A stretch of 64,000 bases of DNA from Thermoactinomyces sp. DSM 45892 (GCF_900107305.1 NZ_FNPL01000011.1:1-64000); one strand, 5' to 3'. Shown: positions 1-9,034, numbered from the stretch's first letter. Numbers and translations are program-made. The notes: a model not told the origin generated them from the sequence alone.

Positions 1-290
1 TTGGCGGGAACCAATAACTTCTACACAGGGGGTACCATGTCTTTCTTTTTGATCATTTGTAAATTATTTCAAGCGAATTTGCTCATCTCGAGTTAGATAG
101 TAGTAGGATTTTATGAAGTCGTATGCACTTCCTGTCTATTTTTTAGCGGTTTTATTGGGTTTCTTTTCTATGAAAACGGTTGCTTTCCCATTTACTTCTT
201 GATACAATTTTTTTGGTCTTATACATAGTTATCAATTTGCTTAGATGTATCTTCTGGGCACATTTGTTACATAAACTGGAGGTAATACTC
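1..290 (+). other. region upstream of ndk, no confident gene
   Basis: Frame 1 is open from the window edge to a TAG at 94-96. It could be the last 31 codons of an upstream gene, but the residues are not recognisable. A 29-codon hydrophobic reading frame at 113-202 has no convincing ribosome binding site. A weak promoter-like pair, TTGATA at 199-204 and TATACA at 220-225, has only a 15-base spacer. The one clear element is the GGAGG ribosome binding site just before ndk. Confidence 0.25.
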
Positions 291-734
291 ATGGAAAAAA
301 CATTTATTATGGTGAAACCCGACGGTGTACAACGCGGTTTAGTAGGCGAGATCGTAGCTCGTTTTGAGAAGAAAGGCTACCAGCTGGTTGGTGCTAAATT
401 GATGCATGTGTCTCGTGACCTAGCGGAAGCACATTACGCAGAACATAAAGAGCGTCCATTTTTCGGTGAGCTTGTAGACTTTATCACATCTAGCCCTGTG
501 TTTGCTATGGTTTGGGCAGGTGAAGGTGTGATTGGGACTGCTCGTCATATGATGGGTAAAACCAATCCTAAAGAGGCGGATCTAGGTACGATTCGTGGCG
601 ATTTTGGAATAAGTGTTGGTATGAATATTGTTCATGGTTCCGATTCTGCTGAAAGCGCTGAGCGTGAATTGAGCCTGTGGTTCAAAGAAGAAGAAGTTAA
701 CAGCTATGAAAAAACGTTAAGTCGTTGGGTGTAA
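291..734 (+). CDS. ndk: nucleoside diphosphate kinase
   Basis: This 147-residue cytoplasmic enzyme moves the gamma-phosphate of ATP to nucleoside diphosphates through a phospho-histidine, keeping the NTP and dNTP pools balanced. The start [16 protein letters not shown] carries the conserved Lys-Pro-Asp. The catalytic histidine lies in NIVHGSDS at residue 115. The length is normal for the family. The frame is open further upstream, but the ATG at 291 sits 8 bases after a GGAGG and gives the usual N-terminus. In B. subtilis ndk precedes cheR and aroF (aroC); here a delta'-like gene takes the place of cheR. A terminator follows, so ndk is probably transcribed alone. Identification is secure. Confidence 0.97.
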   Translation: MEKTFIMVKPDGVQRGLVGEIVARFEKKGYQLVGAKLMHVSRDLAEAHYAEHKERPFFGELVDFITSSPVFAMVWAGEGVIGTARHMMGKTNPKEADLGTIRGDFGISVGMNIVHGSDSAESAERELSLWFKEEEVNSYEKTLSRWV

Positions 735-749
735 GGCGATGTAAGAAGA

Positions 750-776
750 AAGCTCGGGTTGACCGGGCTTTTTTCT
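750..776 (+). terminator. rho-independent terminator after ndk
   Basis: An 8-bp stem AAGCTCGG/CCGGGCTT with one G-U pair and a 5-base loop is followed by a T-rich run. It lies 16 bases after the ndk stop codon. Confidence 0.8.
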
Positions 777-816
777 TTTGAGAGGATATAGAGAGAATGT
801 GATAGAAAGCGGGGGC

Positions 817-1833
817 ATGTATCAGATGTCGTTTCAGTCATATAAAGCTCAGAAACGAGTGATAGAATTTTTACAAACGGCCATCAAGCAAGATCGTGTC
901 GCCCACGGGTACTTGTTTTACGGTCCAAAATGTGCCTATAAGAGGGAAATTGCCATCGAGTTTGCTAAGGTAGTGAATTGCGAGAAAGGGCAGTTAGATC
1001 CATGTGATGAGTGTCCTACATGTATGCAAATCCAATCGGGGAATCATCCGGATGTAGTCGTGATTGAGCCAGATGGTAACGTGATTAAGATGGAGCAGAT
1101 TAAGCAGTTACAACATCGCTTTCGGTATCAATCTGCACCTGGGATGACACGTGTTGTGATTTTGGATTCAGCTGATCGAATGAGAATAGAGACAGCAAAC
1201 ACGTTGTTAAAATTTTTAGAAGAGCCGACTTCTTCTATGTTAGCGATTTTGATAACAGAACAAGAGAAGAGTATCGTTCAGACGGTGCGCTCTCGGTGTC
1301 AGACAGTCCGCTTTGTGGAGCCATCTTGGTTGGAACTGGCAAAGAGATGGCAAGTGCACGGGATTCAGCCACCTATGAACTACGTACTAGCACAGTGCTC
1401 TTACGAATTCGAGCAACTCGAAATGGATTCGGATGAGTTAGAGAAAATCTTCCGTCATGTGATCGAATGGTCCCAGTTGTTAGTAAGTAAGCAATCTACC
1501 GCCATTGTTACGATTCAAGAGCCATGGTTCCAAGAAATGATTCAGAAGAAGCAAGTGACGCTTGTTCTCGACTTTCTGATGATATGGCTTCGCTATGTCT
1601 CGAGATTGACGATTCGGATGTCGGATGAGAATATGGTTGACTTTATTCAGCAAGGCAGGAATATAGCAAAAAGAACGACTCAAAATGCGTGTGCGAAGAT
1701 GATGGAGCAGGTTATGATTACGAGAAAATTAGTAGCTAGACCTGAGCTAAGCGACCAGTCATTAATAGAGCAACTCGTAATCCAGTTACAAAAAGATGCT
1801 CCTAGTGATTGGACGAAACTTGGCTATAGTTAA
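817..1833 (+). CDS. holB: DNA polymerase III delta'-like clamp-loader subunit
   Basis: The 338-residue protein has the delta'/tau architecture: an AAA+ module with a Cys4 zinc site (Cys55, 63, 66, 69), the stretch SGNHPD, and the sensor segment TLLKFLEEP with SRCQT. Delta' is the stator of the clamp loader that puts the beta clamp on DNA. The Walker A region, residues 36-43, reads GPKCAYKR and lacks the GxGK[ST] pattern, so nucleotide binding is doubtful; delta' subunits are often degenerate here. The Bacillus holB gene normally sits beside tmk, not between ndk and aroC, so this may be a relocated gene or a second copy. The start could be 817 or ATG 826; both follow a GGGGG stretch. The last 150 residues are poorly conserved. 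Confidence 0.75.
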   Translation: MYQMSFQSYKAQKRVIEFLQTAIKQDRVAHGYLFYGPKCAYKREIAIEFAKVVNCEKGQLDPCDECPTCMQIQSGNHPDVVVIEPDGNVIKMEQIKQLQHRFRYQSAPGMTRVVILDSADRMRIETANTLLKFLEEPTSSMLAILITEQEKSIVQTVRSRCQTVRFVEPSWLELAKRWQVHGIQPPMNYVLAQCSYEFEQLEMDSDELEKIFRHVIEWSQLLVSKQSTAIVTIQEPWFQEMIQKKQVTLVLDFLMIWLRYVSRLTIRMSDENMVDFIQQGRNIAKRTTQNACAKMMEQVMITRKLVARPELSDQSLIEQLVIQLQKDAPSDWTKLGYS

Positions 1834-1860
1834 GCCTTTTTTGAGAGGATATGAACATAG

Positions 1861-3024
1861 ATGAGATATCTAACAGCAGGAGAATCACATGGTCCGCAAC
1901 TTACATTGATTATAGATGGCGTGCCGAGTCAAGTTCCCTTTTCGAAAGAGCAGATTGACCATCAATTGCATCGTAGACAAAAAGGACATGGTCGTGGCCG
2001 ACGGATGCAGATTGAGCGAGATGAAATCCAAATCATGAGTGGCGTCCGTTTTGGTAAGACGACAGGTGCACCCATTGCGTTAGTGATCGAAAATAAGGAT
2101 TATACGCATTGGCAAAGGGTGATGAATCCATTTCCGATGCAGGAAGAAGCAGATAAGAGAAAGCTAACACGCCCACGCCCGGGGCATGCGGATTTAAATG
2201 GAGCGATAAAATATGACCATCGTGATTTGCGAGATGTCTTAGAACGTTCGAGTGCGAGAGAGACGGCGGCTAGAGTAGCGGCTGGAGCATTTGCAAGGCA
2301 AATTCTTGCACTATGTGGGATCGAGATTGCAGGGCATGTCTTGCAGATTGGTGGAGTGAAGGCAAAGCGGGTTTTCGGGGTTCCGCTGGCGGAGTTTATC
2401 ACTCGAACAGAGGAATCGCCTGTACGTTGCTTAGATCCAGAGGCTGAACAGGCCATGATGAAAGAGATTGATGATGCGAAGGCAGAAGGGGATTCGATTG
2501 GTGGTATTGTGGAAGTGATTGTAGAGGGAATGCCGATCGGCCTCGGAAGCCATACTCAATGGGATCGAAAGCTAGATGCGAAAATTGCGCAAGCGATCGT
2601 GAGCATCAATGCGTTTAAAGGAGTCGAGTTTGGAATTGGCTTTGAGGCGGCTCATTTGCGTGGCTCACAAGTTCATGATGAGATTATCTGGTCGAAGGAG
2701 AGCGGCTTTACTCGTGCTACTAATCGCCTCGGTGGATTTGAAGGTGGGATGACGACAGGTGAAGAGATGATCGTCCGTGGTGTGATGAAACCGATTCCTA
2801 CTTTGTACAAGCCGCTCATGAGTGTGGATATTGATACAAAAGAGCCATTTGCGGCAAGTATTGAAAGATCAGACTCCTGTGCGGTTCCAGCGGCTAGTGT
2901 GGTAGCAGAAGCTGTAGTCGCTTGGGAAGTGGCTCAAGCCCTACTTGAAAAATTCCCTGCTGATACAGCAGAGGAGTTAGTGTCCCAAGTACAGCGCTAT
3001 CGAGAGCATACGAAAAGTTTTTGA
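1861..3024 (+). CDS. aroC: chorismate synthase
   Basis: The 387-residue enzyme catalyses the last shikimate-pathway step, 5-enolpyruvylshikimate-3-phosphate to chorismate, using reduced FMN without net redox change. Signature stretches are visible: the N-terminal [21 protein letters not shown], the [15 protein letters not shown] motif and, near the C-terminus, [13 protein letters not shown]. Length is typical of the Bacillus form. The gene follows the delta'-like gene by 27 bases and precedes aroB by 15 bases, so the two aromatic genes are surely cotranscribed. A GAGAGGA stretch about 12 bases upstream serves the ATG at 1861. Confidence 0.97.
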   Translation: MRYLTAGESHGPQLTLIIDGVPSQVPFSKEQIDHQLHRRQKGHGRGRRMQIERDEIQIMSGVRFGKTTGAPIALVIENKDYTHWQRVMNPFPMQEEADKRKLTRPRPGHADLNGAIKYDHRDLRDVLERSSARETAARVAAGAFARQILALCGIEIAGHVLQIGGVKAKRVFGVPLAEFITRTEESPVRCLDPEAEQAMMKEIDDAKAEGDSIGGIVEVIVEGMPIGLGSHTQWDRKLDAKIAQAIVSINAFKGVEFGIGFEAAHLRGSQVHDEIIWSKESGFTRATNRLGGFEGGMTTGEEMIVRGVMKPIPTLYKPLMSVDIDTKEPFAASIERSDSCAVPAASVVAEAVVAWEVAQALLEKFPADTAEELVSQVQRYREHTKSF

Positions 3025-3039
3025 TGGGGGTGTGAGTAC

Positions 3040-4134
3040 ATGAGAAAACTAGAGATCTCGTTACCTAAGCAGTCCTATTCCATCTTGATTGGATCGGGAT
3101 TATTAGCGAAGTTGCCTGACCTCTTAGAGAAACATGGTTTTCAGAAACAAGATCGCTTATTTCTCATCACTGACGATCAGGTGGCCATTCACTATTTGGA
3201 GCCAGTTCGGAGAAGTCTCTCTGAATCTGGCTTCTCGATCGATTTTGCGGTCGTCCCTCACGGTGAACAATCGAAATCGGTCGCAACCTACGAATCTTTG
3301 ATTGGGAAGTTGATAGAGGCAGGGTGCAATCGAAAAAGTGTCATCCTAGCATTAGGTGGGGGGATGGTCGGGGATTTGGCTGGATTTGTAGCGGCTACAT
3401 ACATGCGTGGAGTTCGTTTCTTTCAATTGCCGACTACTCTACTCGCACATGACAGCAGTGTAGGTGGGAAGGTAGCCATTAATCACACGTCAGGTAAAAA
3501 CATCATGGGTGCCTTCTATCAGCCTCAAGGTGTTATCTACGATGTAGACACTCTACAAACATTATCAACGCGAGAGCTTCAATCAGGGTTTGCTGAAGTT
3601 ATTAAGCACGGATTGATTTGGGACCGATCTTTTGTCGATTGGCTATTTGAAAACAAAGAAGAGCTTTTAGAGAGGAACCCTATCTATCTAACAGAAGCCA
3701 TCGAAAGAGCATGTTCCGTCAAAGTAGCCGTCGTCAGCCAAGACGAAACCGAACAAGGCATCCGTGCCATTTTAAACTACGGACATACTATCGGTCATGC
3801 CATTGAGGGGACGACTTCCTATAGTTCCTACACCCATGGAGAAGCAATCTCGATCGGCATGGTCGGATCAGCATGGATGAGCGAACAACTCCACTCCTCC
3901 AACCAGGGATTAACCAAGATGACCCAAGAACTACTAACCCACTTCTGTCTGCCTACCAAGCTACGCACACCTTTATCCGAAGATGAACTCATGGATTATC
4001 TGCGCAGAGACAAGAAGCACACATCCACCGGATTCACTTTCATCGTATCCCCTATATGTGGACAGGCTCAAATTACCCAACACGTCCCCGAGGAGTTAGT
4101 CCGTCAAGCATTGCGTAAGATTGGGGCTTATTGA
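3040..4134 (+). CDS. aroB: 3-dehydroquinate synthase
   Basis: The 364-residue NAD- and metal-dependent enzyme converts DAHP into 3-dehydroquinate, the second shikimate step. Visible hallmarks are GGGMVGDLAGFVAATYMRG, the substrate loop PTTLLAHDSSVGGK (many homologues read LLAQVDSS), GFAEVIKHG, and the metal-ligand histidines in NYGHTIGHAIE and THGEAISIGM. It lies 15 bases after aroC with a GGGGGTG binding site. The usual third member in Bacillus, aroH, is absent. The next 242 bases are non-coding and hold a repeat (see 4157-4247). Confidence 0.97.
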   Translation: MRKLEISLPKQSYSILIGSGLLAKLPDLLEKHGFQKQDRLFLITDDQVAIHYLEPVRRSLSESGFSIDFAVVPHGEQSKSVATYESLIGKLIEAGCNRKSVILALGGGMVGDLAGFVAATYMRGVRFFQLPTTLLAHDSSVGGKVAINHTSGKNIMGAFYQPQGVIYDVDTLQTLSTRELQSGFAEVIKHGLIWDRSFVDWLFENKEELLERNPIYLTEAIERACSVKVAVVSQDETEQGIRAILNYGHTIGHAIEGTTSYSSYTHGEAISIGMVGSAWMSEQLHSSNQGLTKMTQELLTHFCLPTKLRTPLSEDELMDYLRRDKKHTSTGFTFIVSPICGQAQITQHVPEELVRQALRKIGAY

Positions 4135-4156
4135 TTGCACTAGCTACGGAAATAGA

Positions 4157-4247
4157 GGCATCGAGTATTTGGAATAGGGGCAGTGTATCTAGCTATTGAG
4201 ATGTTTAGTGAGCCTGCTTAGCGTAATCCATTGAAGCAAGGGCTTTT
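4157..4247 (+). repeat. dispersed intergenic repeat, copy A
   Basis: Within the 242-base gap between aroB and hisC this stretch resembles 38247-38334. Shared blocks include GGAA-AGGGGCA-TGT-TCT and GATGTT-TAGTGAG-CTG-TTAGCG, followed by ATTG-AAGC--GGG. By eye roughly three quarters of about 80 positions match with a few small gaps. No coding sense is conserved between the copies. The rest of the gap holds only the hisC binding site GAGAGGGAGG and no convincing promoter. Confidence 0.5.
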
Positions 4248-4376
4248 CATTCCATAACACTAACCCTAACCGAATGGAGAATCGAATCTAATGCACTTCT
4301 ATCCCCATTTCTACGAAAATTTGGACCTTTCTACCTTCAACTATTGTAAAATATAAAGAGAGGGAGGAATACATCC

Positions 4377-5474
4377 ATGATCAAATCAAAAAAATCCATT
4401 CAAGGTTTAGCTGTTTATCAGCCAGGCAAACCCCTAGAAGAAGTAAGACGAGAACTCGGCCTCGAACGCATCATCAAATTAGCAAGTAACGAGAATCCGT
4501 TTGGATCATCAAAAGCGGTTTGGAAAGCAATCGAGCAAGGAAAGGACTCTCTTCAACTCTATCCGGAAGGACATGCTCCTATTTTACGTGAAAAAGTAGC
4601 TGAGCATCTCGAAGTAGATCCACGGCGTCTCATCTTTGGGAATGGATCAGATGAGATTGTTCAAATGATTGCTTGTACATATCTAGAACGAGATACAGAG
4701 GCAGTGATGGCGGATCTTACTTTTCCTCGTTATAAAACGGTAACCAAAATAGAGGGAGCTACTCCGGTCCGTGTTCCTTTGAAAGGAGGTACTCATGACC
4801 TTGAAGGAATGCTCGCAGCGATTACGGAAAAAACAAGAGTGGTCTGGATCTGTAATCCGAATAATCCAACGGGCACGATAGTAGGGCGCACAGAGCTTGA
4901 ATCATTTTTAGATCAAGTTCCAGATCACGTCTTAACCGTGATTGATGAGGCCTACGCGGAATATGTAACGGATTCTAGTTATCCAGATTCTTTGTCTTTA
5001 CTTGATTACAATCCAAATATCATTGTGCTGCGGACCTTCTCTAAAATTTATGGCTTGGCGGCACTACGGGTCGGATTTGGGGTTGCACATCCAGAAGTAG
5101 TAACCGAGTTAAACCGAGTACGCGATCCATTTAACGTAAATCGTTTGGCTCAATTAGCAGCTAGTAGCGCTATGGAAGATCAAACCTTTGTTTTCTATTG
5201 TCGCAATCAAAATGAGAGTGGACGTAAGCAGATTACGGGGCGCCTCGATCAATTAGGCTTATTTCATTATCCCTCACACGGAAATTTCATCTTATTTGAT
5301 ACAGGTTTCCCAGCCAATGATGTCTTTCAGTTCTTACTTCATCGCGGAGTGATTACCCGTTCTGGAGAAGGACTCGGATTTCCGACATTCCTGCGGGTTA
5401 CCATTGGTAGTAAAGAGGAAAATGAGATTTTTTTGAAGGAACTTGAGGCTTTCCTAGAAGAGCATAAATGTTAG
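4377..5474 (+). CDS. hisC: histidinol-phosphate aminotransferase
   Basis: The 365-residue fold-type I PLP enzyme makes histidinol phosphate from imidazole acetol-phosphate and glutamate. In Bacillus it also serves phenylalanine and tyrosine synthesis. Motifs seen are LASNENPFGSS near the N-terminus, NPNNPTGT, DEAYAEY, and the Schiff-base lysine Lys223 in TFSKIYGLAALRVG. Arg-rich substrate contacts near the C-terminus are also kept. The start ATG follows GAGAGGGAGG by 7 bases. No other his gene is nearby. Its place after aroC-aroB matches its role in aromatic amino-acid synthesis, as in Bacillus where hisC lies with the aro and tyrA genes. Confidence 0.95.
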   Translation: MIKSKKSIQGLAVYQPGKPLEEVRRELGLERIIKLASNENPFGSSKAVWKAIEQGKDSLQLYPEGHAPILREKVAEHLEVDPRRLIFGNGSDEIVQMIACTYLERDTEAVMADLTFPRYKTVTKIEGATPVRVPLKGGTHDLEGMLAAITEKTRVVWICNPNNPTGTIVGRTELESFLDQVPDHVLTVIDEAYAEYVTDSSYPDSLSLLDYNPNIIVLRTFSKIYGLAALRVGFGVAHPEVVTELNRVRDPFNVNRLAQLAASSAMEDQTFVFYCRNQNESGRKQITGRLDQLGLFHYPSHGNFILFDTGFPANDVFQFLLHRGVITRSGEGLGFPTFLRVTIGSKEENEIFLKELEAFLEEHKC

Positions 5475-5559
5475 AAATTACTTGCATTTCAGATAATAAG
5501 TAAGTTATATTTAGTGTATAGTATGGTTTCTCTCCACTCCTATCCTAGATTGCCGTGTT

Positions 5560-5586
5560 AGAACCGAATAACGGTTCTTTTTTTTG
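5560..5586 (+). terminator. rho-independent terminator after hisC
   Basis: A perfect 7-bp stem AGAACCG/CGGTTCT with loop AATAA is followed by eight T residues. Confidence 0.88.
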
Positions 5587-5622
5587 GTTTGTCCACATAA
5601 TGTGGGATGAGGAGGGTTGTCT

Positions 5623-6111
5623 ATGGGCGGGCGAATCTGGCATTTTTCATTGGAATTTTTCTTTGTTTTAATCTGTATTTTCGTTTTGAAAACATGGGTA
5701 TTCCCTTTTTTTATCTCCATTTGGTTTCCTATTAGTGATATGACGGAACTTCTTCATGAATGGACGTTGCTCATGGTTGGAGTGATTACCTTATTCGCTT
5801 ACATGGGTTTAGGTTCTACTGCCAAATGGAGCTATCACCTTAACTGGAAGGTATCGAGTGCTTTATTTTGTTTCTATCATTTGCCTTTCTTTGTTCTACC
5901 ATGGACATGGTTCCAGCAAATGCAGGCGGATTGGACATATCTCGTTGGTGAATTATTTGTGCTATTTGGCTTACAAGAATGGGATTCACCGTTCTCTATT
6001 TTAATTATCTCTTGCATAGCATTCTTGTTTGGTAGATGGATGAAGATAAAAGAGAAGGATGAACAGGGAGGTAGACTTGTTTCTAGACATAAAGTATTCG
6101 TTCAGAAATAA
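5623..6111 (+). CDS. small integral membrane protein, function unknown
   Basis: I do not recognise this 162-residue protein. Four or five hydrophobic segments are visible, roughly at residues 7-27, 45-65, 75-95, 110-125 and 125-140, separated by short polar loops and ended by a basic cytoplasmic tail (KIKEKDEQGGRLVSRHK). Trp and Phe are very frequent. A GGAGGG box at 5611-5616 points to the ATG at 5623 and not to the in-frame TTG at 5617. It stands alone after the hisC terminator and 88 bases before coaA. It might be sporulation-linked, but nothing in the sequence shows that. Confidence 0.7.
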   Translation: MGGRIWHFSLEFFFVLICIFVLKTWVFPFFISIWFPISDMTELLHEWTLLMVGVITLFAYMGLGSTAKWSYHLNWKVSSALFCFYHLPFFVLPWTWFQQMQADWTYLVGELFVLFGLQEWDSPFSILIISCIAFLFGRWMKIKEKDEQGGRLVSRHKVFVQK

Positions 6112-6199
6112 TTAGATTTATCAAGGATAGAGTAAAAAGATTGTCATTCTCACTTTTTTTTGTCACAATGGACAAAGATCTCTAAAGAGGAGAATGAAC

Positions 6200-7132
6200 A
6201 TGAGCCAAGAGGTTGACTTAACCCTCCATATCCGCTACCAGCGAGATGAGTGGAATGGGCGCCAGCAGGCAACTCCTTTTTCACTATCGCCAGAAGCGTA
6301 TGTGAAATTGATTGATAAACTAAACATATCTGAACAAGAAATTCGTCAAGTATACCTCCCGATCGCTTCTCGCTTTGTGGAGCTATATCGTCATTTACAA
6401 CAAGCCCCACGTACTGCTAACATTCCACTCATCATTGGAGTTGCAGGCAGTGTCGCAGGTGGAAAGAGCACGATTGCCCAGATTTTTCACACCTTATTTG
6501 AGGATTCGCTGGGTGACGGCTCTGTGGCAGTTGTATCAACAGATAGCTTTTTATATCCGATGAAAACGATGACTGAGAAAAATATGCTACATAGAAAAGG
6601 CTTTCCTGAGAGTTATGATATGGAAGGATTCGTTCGCCTACTCTATGAATGCAAATCTGGCTTTTCGAACTTTCAAGTTCCGATTTACTCACATGATACG
6701 TATGATATATTGCCAGATGAAACCCTTACATTCACACGACCGAAAATGGTGATTGTAGAAGGGTTAAATGTGTTGCAAGTGGTTCCAGTCCAGTTAGATT
6801 TGCTGAAGCGAACTTCATGGATTGCCGCCGACTTTATAGATATTTCAATCTATGTGGATGCAGAGGAAGAGAATCAGATTATCTGGTATCTAGAGCGAGT
6901 CAAACGGCTCTGGACGGAAGCTAGAGCAAACCCGTATTCCTACTATCATCAATTTACCTCACTAAGCGAGGAGGAGCTATTAAACCGGGCAATGAATGTA
7001 TGGAACGAGATTAATCATGTAAATCTCCATAACTATATTTTACCTTCACGCGAACGGGCTGATGTCATTCTACATAAAAATGGTGACCACTCGGTTTCTG
7101 ATATATATGTACAGAGGAAATTACGAATTTAA
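6200..7132 (+). CDS. coaA: type I pantothenate kinase
   Basis: The 310-residue P-loop enzyme phosphorylates pantothenate, the first step of coenzyme A synthesis. The Walker A motif GVAGSVAGGKST is at residues 80-91. The stretch VSTDSFLYP with the following HRKGFPESYD carries the substrate-binding and catalytic Asp region, and VIVEGLNVLQ follows. This matches the E. coli CoaA type and not the type III enzyme common in many Bacillales. An AGAGGAG at 6186-6192 is too close to the ATG at 6194 but well spaced for 6200, which decides the start. The panBCD genes that make the substrate are about 14 kb downstream. Confidence 0.95.
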   Translation: MSQEVDLTLHIRYQRDEWNGRQQATPFSLSPEAYVKLIDKLNISEQEIRQVYLPIASRFVELYRHLQQAPRTANIPLIIGVAGSVAGGKSTIAQIFHTLFEDSLGDGSVAVVSTDSFLYPMKTMTEKNMLHRKGFPESYDMEGFVRLLYECKSGFSNFQVPIYSHDTYDILPDETLTFTRPKMVIVEGLNVLQVVPVQLDLLKRTSWIAADFIDISIYVDAEEENQIIWYLERVKRLWTEARANPYSYYHQFTSLSEEELLNRAMNVWNEINHVNLHNYILPSRERADVILHKNGDHSVSDIYVQRKLRI

Positions 7133-7146
7133 ATATGACTAACTTA

Positions 7147-7190
7147 ACACCCTTTCGTCCAAACTAGCATTAATAGGGATGAAAGGGTGT
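7147..7190 (+). other. 14-bp hairpin after coaA
   Basis: The arms at 7147-7160 and 7177-7190 pair over 14 bp with one G-U pair and a 16-base loop. No T run follows on the plus strand. It may act as an imperfect terminator of coaA or as a 5' leader hairpin of the next gene. The first possible ATG of that gene, 7179, lies inside the right arm. Confidence 0.6.
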
Positions 7191-7199
7191 CGTAGTGAG

Positions 7200-8315
7200 A
7201 TGCGAATAGCAGAATGGCTTACTTATGCAGGAATTGATCAATTGAAACAATTACATCGGCACTATGGATGTGAACAAACGGATCAACACTCGAAACATGA
7301 GTTAATCTGTAGCTTACTACGTCGAATCAGTAAAAAAAGTTATATCCATAACTTGCTGGAAGGGTGCTCTGCGACTGAGTTACGATTTATTGAGCTAATT
7401 ACGCTTGATCCGAGCCCAGCCTACACGATGGAAGAGTTATTGGCAAAAGGTCGTGCTGCTTTATCGGGGGGAGAAGGGACGCCTAGGTCTTTTGTCGTCG
7501 AGGCATTAAAAAAAGGCTGGTTGTTTCCAGGCTATTCCCATCAAACTCAGTATCTCTATCATATGCCTAGTGATATCAGAGAGCAGATTCAACAAGCATT
7601 TGTTCAGTCGTATATTCCCTTTCAGCAATCGCATGCCCCTAGTTGCTATCGTGATGAAGAAAATCAGATGGTATATGACTTACAACGTTTCCTACGATAT
7701 TTACAGCAAGATATTGTGAGATTGACACAAAATCAAGCGATTTATCGTCAGCAATTCAAGCAGTTACTCCAAACGTTTGCGATCCCAGAAGAGCCTATTA
7801 AAAGCGGTGGGCCAAGATTTGGTTTTGGGCGAATGTATCATCTATATCCGAATCGCTTCTCACTTCTTTATGATTATGCATACTATGAAAAATACATCTT
7901 AGAAGATCAAGGATATTTGGGCGTTACTTCTGCGGGATCTGAACGTTGTAATCAGTTAGGAGTACAGGAAGGAAAGCAGCTTTATCGATTTTGGATTCGT
8001 CTCTATCGGCGTCCGATTCCTCAATTACCTATTATTTTAAGGTGGATTGGTCTACTCTCCTACCCGAAATGGATATCGGTTTCCGCGATTTATCAAGCAG
8101 TCTGTCCTTGGTTAAAACCGTTCTATTATGAAACAGAGAAAACGTTATTCCAAAAAATAATGGAAATGTTGGTTCATTTGGGGATTGGAAAGTGGGGGGA
8201 GGAGAATCAAGAAGCTTATTTTACTCTCACATCGAATGGGATTAGGTGGATGCATGGCATTTCTGCATTTGGAGAACAAACAATTGAAGAAGGGTTTATT
8301 CAGTCGCCGAAGTAG
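7200..8315 (+). CDS. uncharacterised protein, possibly DNA-binding
   Basis: I cannot name this 371-residue protein. It is soluble, rich in Tyr, Gln and Leu, and largely helical to judge from spacing. The N-terminal 100 residues (MRIAEWLTYAG, then HSKHELICSLLRRI and a TELRFIELITLD segment) resemble the winged-helix-like repeats seen in helicase-associated proteins of Firmicutes; this is a weak impression. There is no Walker motif, metal motif or signal peptide. ATG 7200 is preferred because the earlier in-frame ATG at 7179 falls within a strong hairpin. It lies between coaA and ypiB with gaps of 67 and 116 bases. Confidence 0.7.
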   Translation: MRIAEWLTYAGIDQLKQLHRHYGCEQTDQHSKHELICSLLRRISKKSYIHNLLEGCSATELRFIELITLDPSPAYTMEELLAKGRAALSGGEGTPRSFVVEALKKGWLFPGYSHQTQYLYHMPSDIREQIQQAFVQSYIPFQQSHAPSCYRDEENQMVYDLQRFLRYLQQDIVRLTQNQAIYRQQFKQLLQTFAIPEEPIKSGGPRFGFGRMYHLYPNRFSLLYDYAYYEKYILEDQGYLGVTSAGSERCNQLGVQEGKQLYRFWIRLYRRPIPQLPIILRWIGLLSYPKWISVSAIYQAVCPWLKPFYYETEKTLFQKIMEMLVHLGIGKWGEENQEAYFTLTSNGIRWMHGISAFGEQTIEEGFIQSPK

Positions 8316-8431
8316 GAAAATGGATTCTTTAACTCGAATGTAATAGTTATAGGTGTAATAGGATAGATACAAAGAGCTACATCTTTGTCAGGGATCGACT
8401 CATTCACCCATCCATGCAAGGGGGAAGGCAG

Positions 8432-8983
8432 ATGAGCAACAGTGTTACCGTTTCAGAGAAGAAACAGTTTATCAACTGGTTTTTGAATCGGTATGAGTTA
8501 CAAAAAAAAGAGGCGGCTTGGCTGCTCAGTTACCTGTCCTCAGACGAACAACTATTAAAACGGGTCCATTTCGTTGATTACGTAGAAAATCTACCTAAAG
8601 CGATTCTCATGTCTACGAAATGTGTCAAGAAGCCATCTTTTCAGTTTAAGAAGAAAAAGCGGTTAGGTACAGACGTAGAAAGTGCTTACTTTGACATCAA
8701 GTCTTTTCCAAATGAAGATATTTATATTGGTTTGTATTTTAAAGGTTGTGCATCGTGTCCAGAGTTTGCTGCTGTATTGGAGGTAAATCCTTTGGAAAAA
8801 CAGGATCTCGCACAAGACCAGCTACTAAGTCTGTTTGCGGAGATGTTCCTGGACCATACGATGAAGGAATTTCATAAAAAAGAGTTATATGTCCAGATTG
8901 ATCAATCTCTAGAGGATCGAGATGAAGAAAGATTTGCTACATTAACAGCGGAACTAAGAAAATTAGAGAAAGACATGATATAA
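8432..8983 (+). CDS. ypiB: YpiB family protein
   Basis: The 183-residue protein matches the YpiB (UPF0302) family of Bacillales: an alpha-helical N-terminus with KKQFINWFLNRYELQKKEAAWLLSYL and a C-terminal part with the AELRKLEKDMI tail. Function is unknown. In B. subtilis ypiB lies just upstream of ypiF and qcrABC, exactly as here. A GGGGGAAGG box ending 6 bases before ATG 8432 selects this start over the in-frame ATG at 8414. A terminator follows directly, so ypiF needs its own promoter or readthrough. Confidence 0.88.
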   Translation: MSNSVTVSEKKQFINWFLNRYELQKKEAAWLLSYLSSDEQLLKRVHFVDYVENLPKAILMSTKCVKKPSFQFKKKKRLGTDVESAYFDIKSFPNEDIYIGLYFKGCASCPEFAAVLEVNPLEKQDLAQDQLLSLFAEMFLDHTMKEFHKKELYVQIDQSLEDRDEERFATLTAELRKLEKDMI

Positions 8984-8984
8984 T

Positions 8985-9010
8985 GCTCAGCAGAAGCTGG
9001 GTATTTTTTT
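8985..9010 (+). terminator. terminator after ypiB
   Basis: A 6-bp stem CTCAGC/GCTGGG with one G-U pair and tetraloop AGAA is followed by seven T residues. It starts right after the ypiB stop codon. Confidence 0.8.
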
Positions 9011-9034
9011 GTTTGAGATAAGAAGGATGTGGAC

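Noticed and set aside
113-202. 29-codon hydrophobic frame upstream of ndk
   Set aside because: No usable binding site, very short, and made of T-rich sequence that gives hydrophobic residues by chance.
2100-2456. 118-codon minus-strand frame inside aroC
   Set aside because: It lies wholly within the well-conserved chorismate synthase gene and has shadow-like Ser/Ala/Arg composition.
4321-4352. hisC promoter TTGGAC ... TAAAAT
   Set aside because: The spacer is 20 bases, and alternatives with better spacing have poor boxes.
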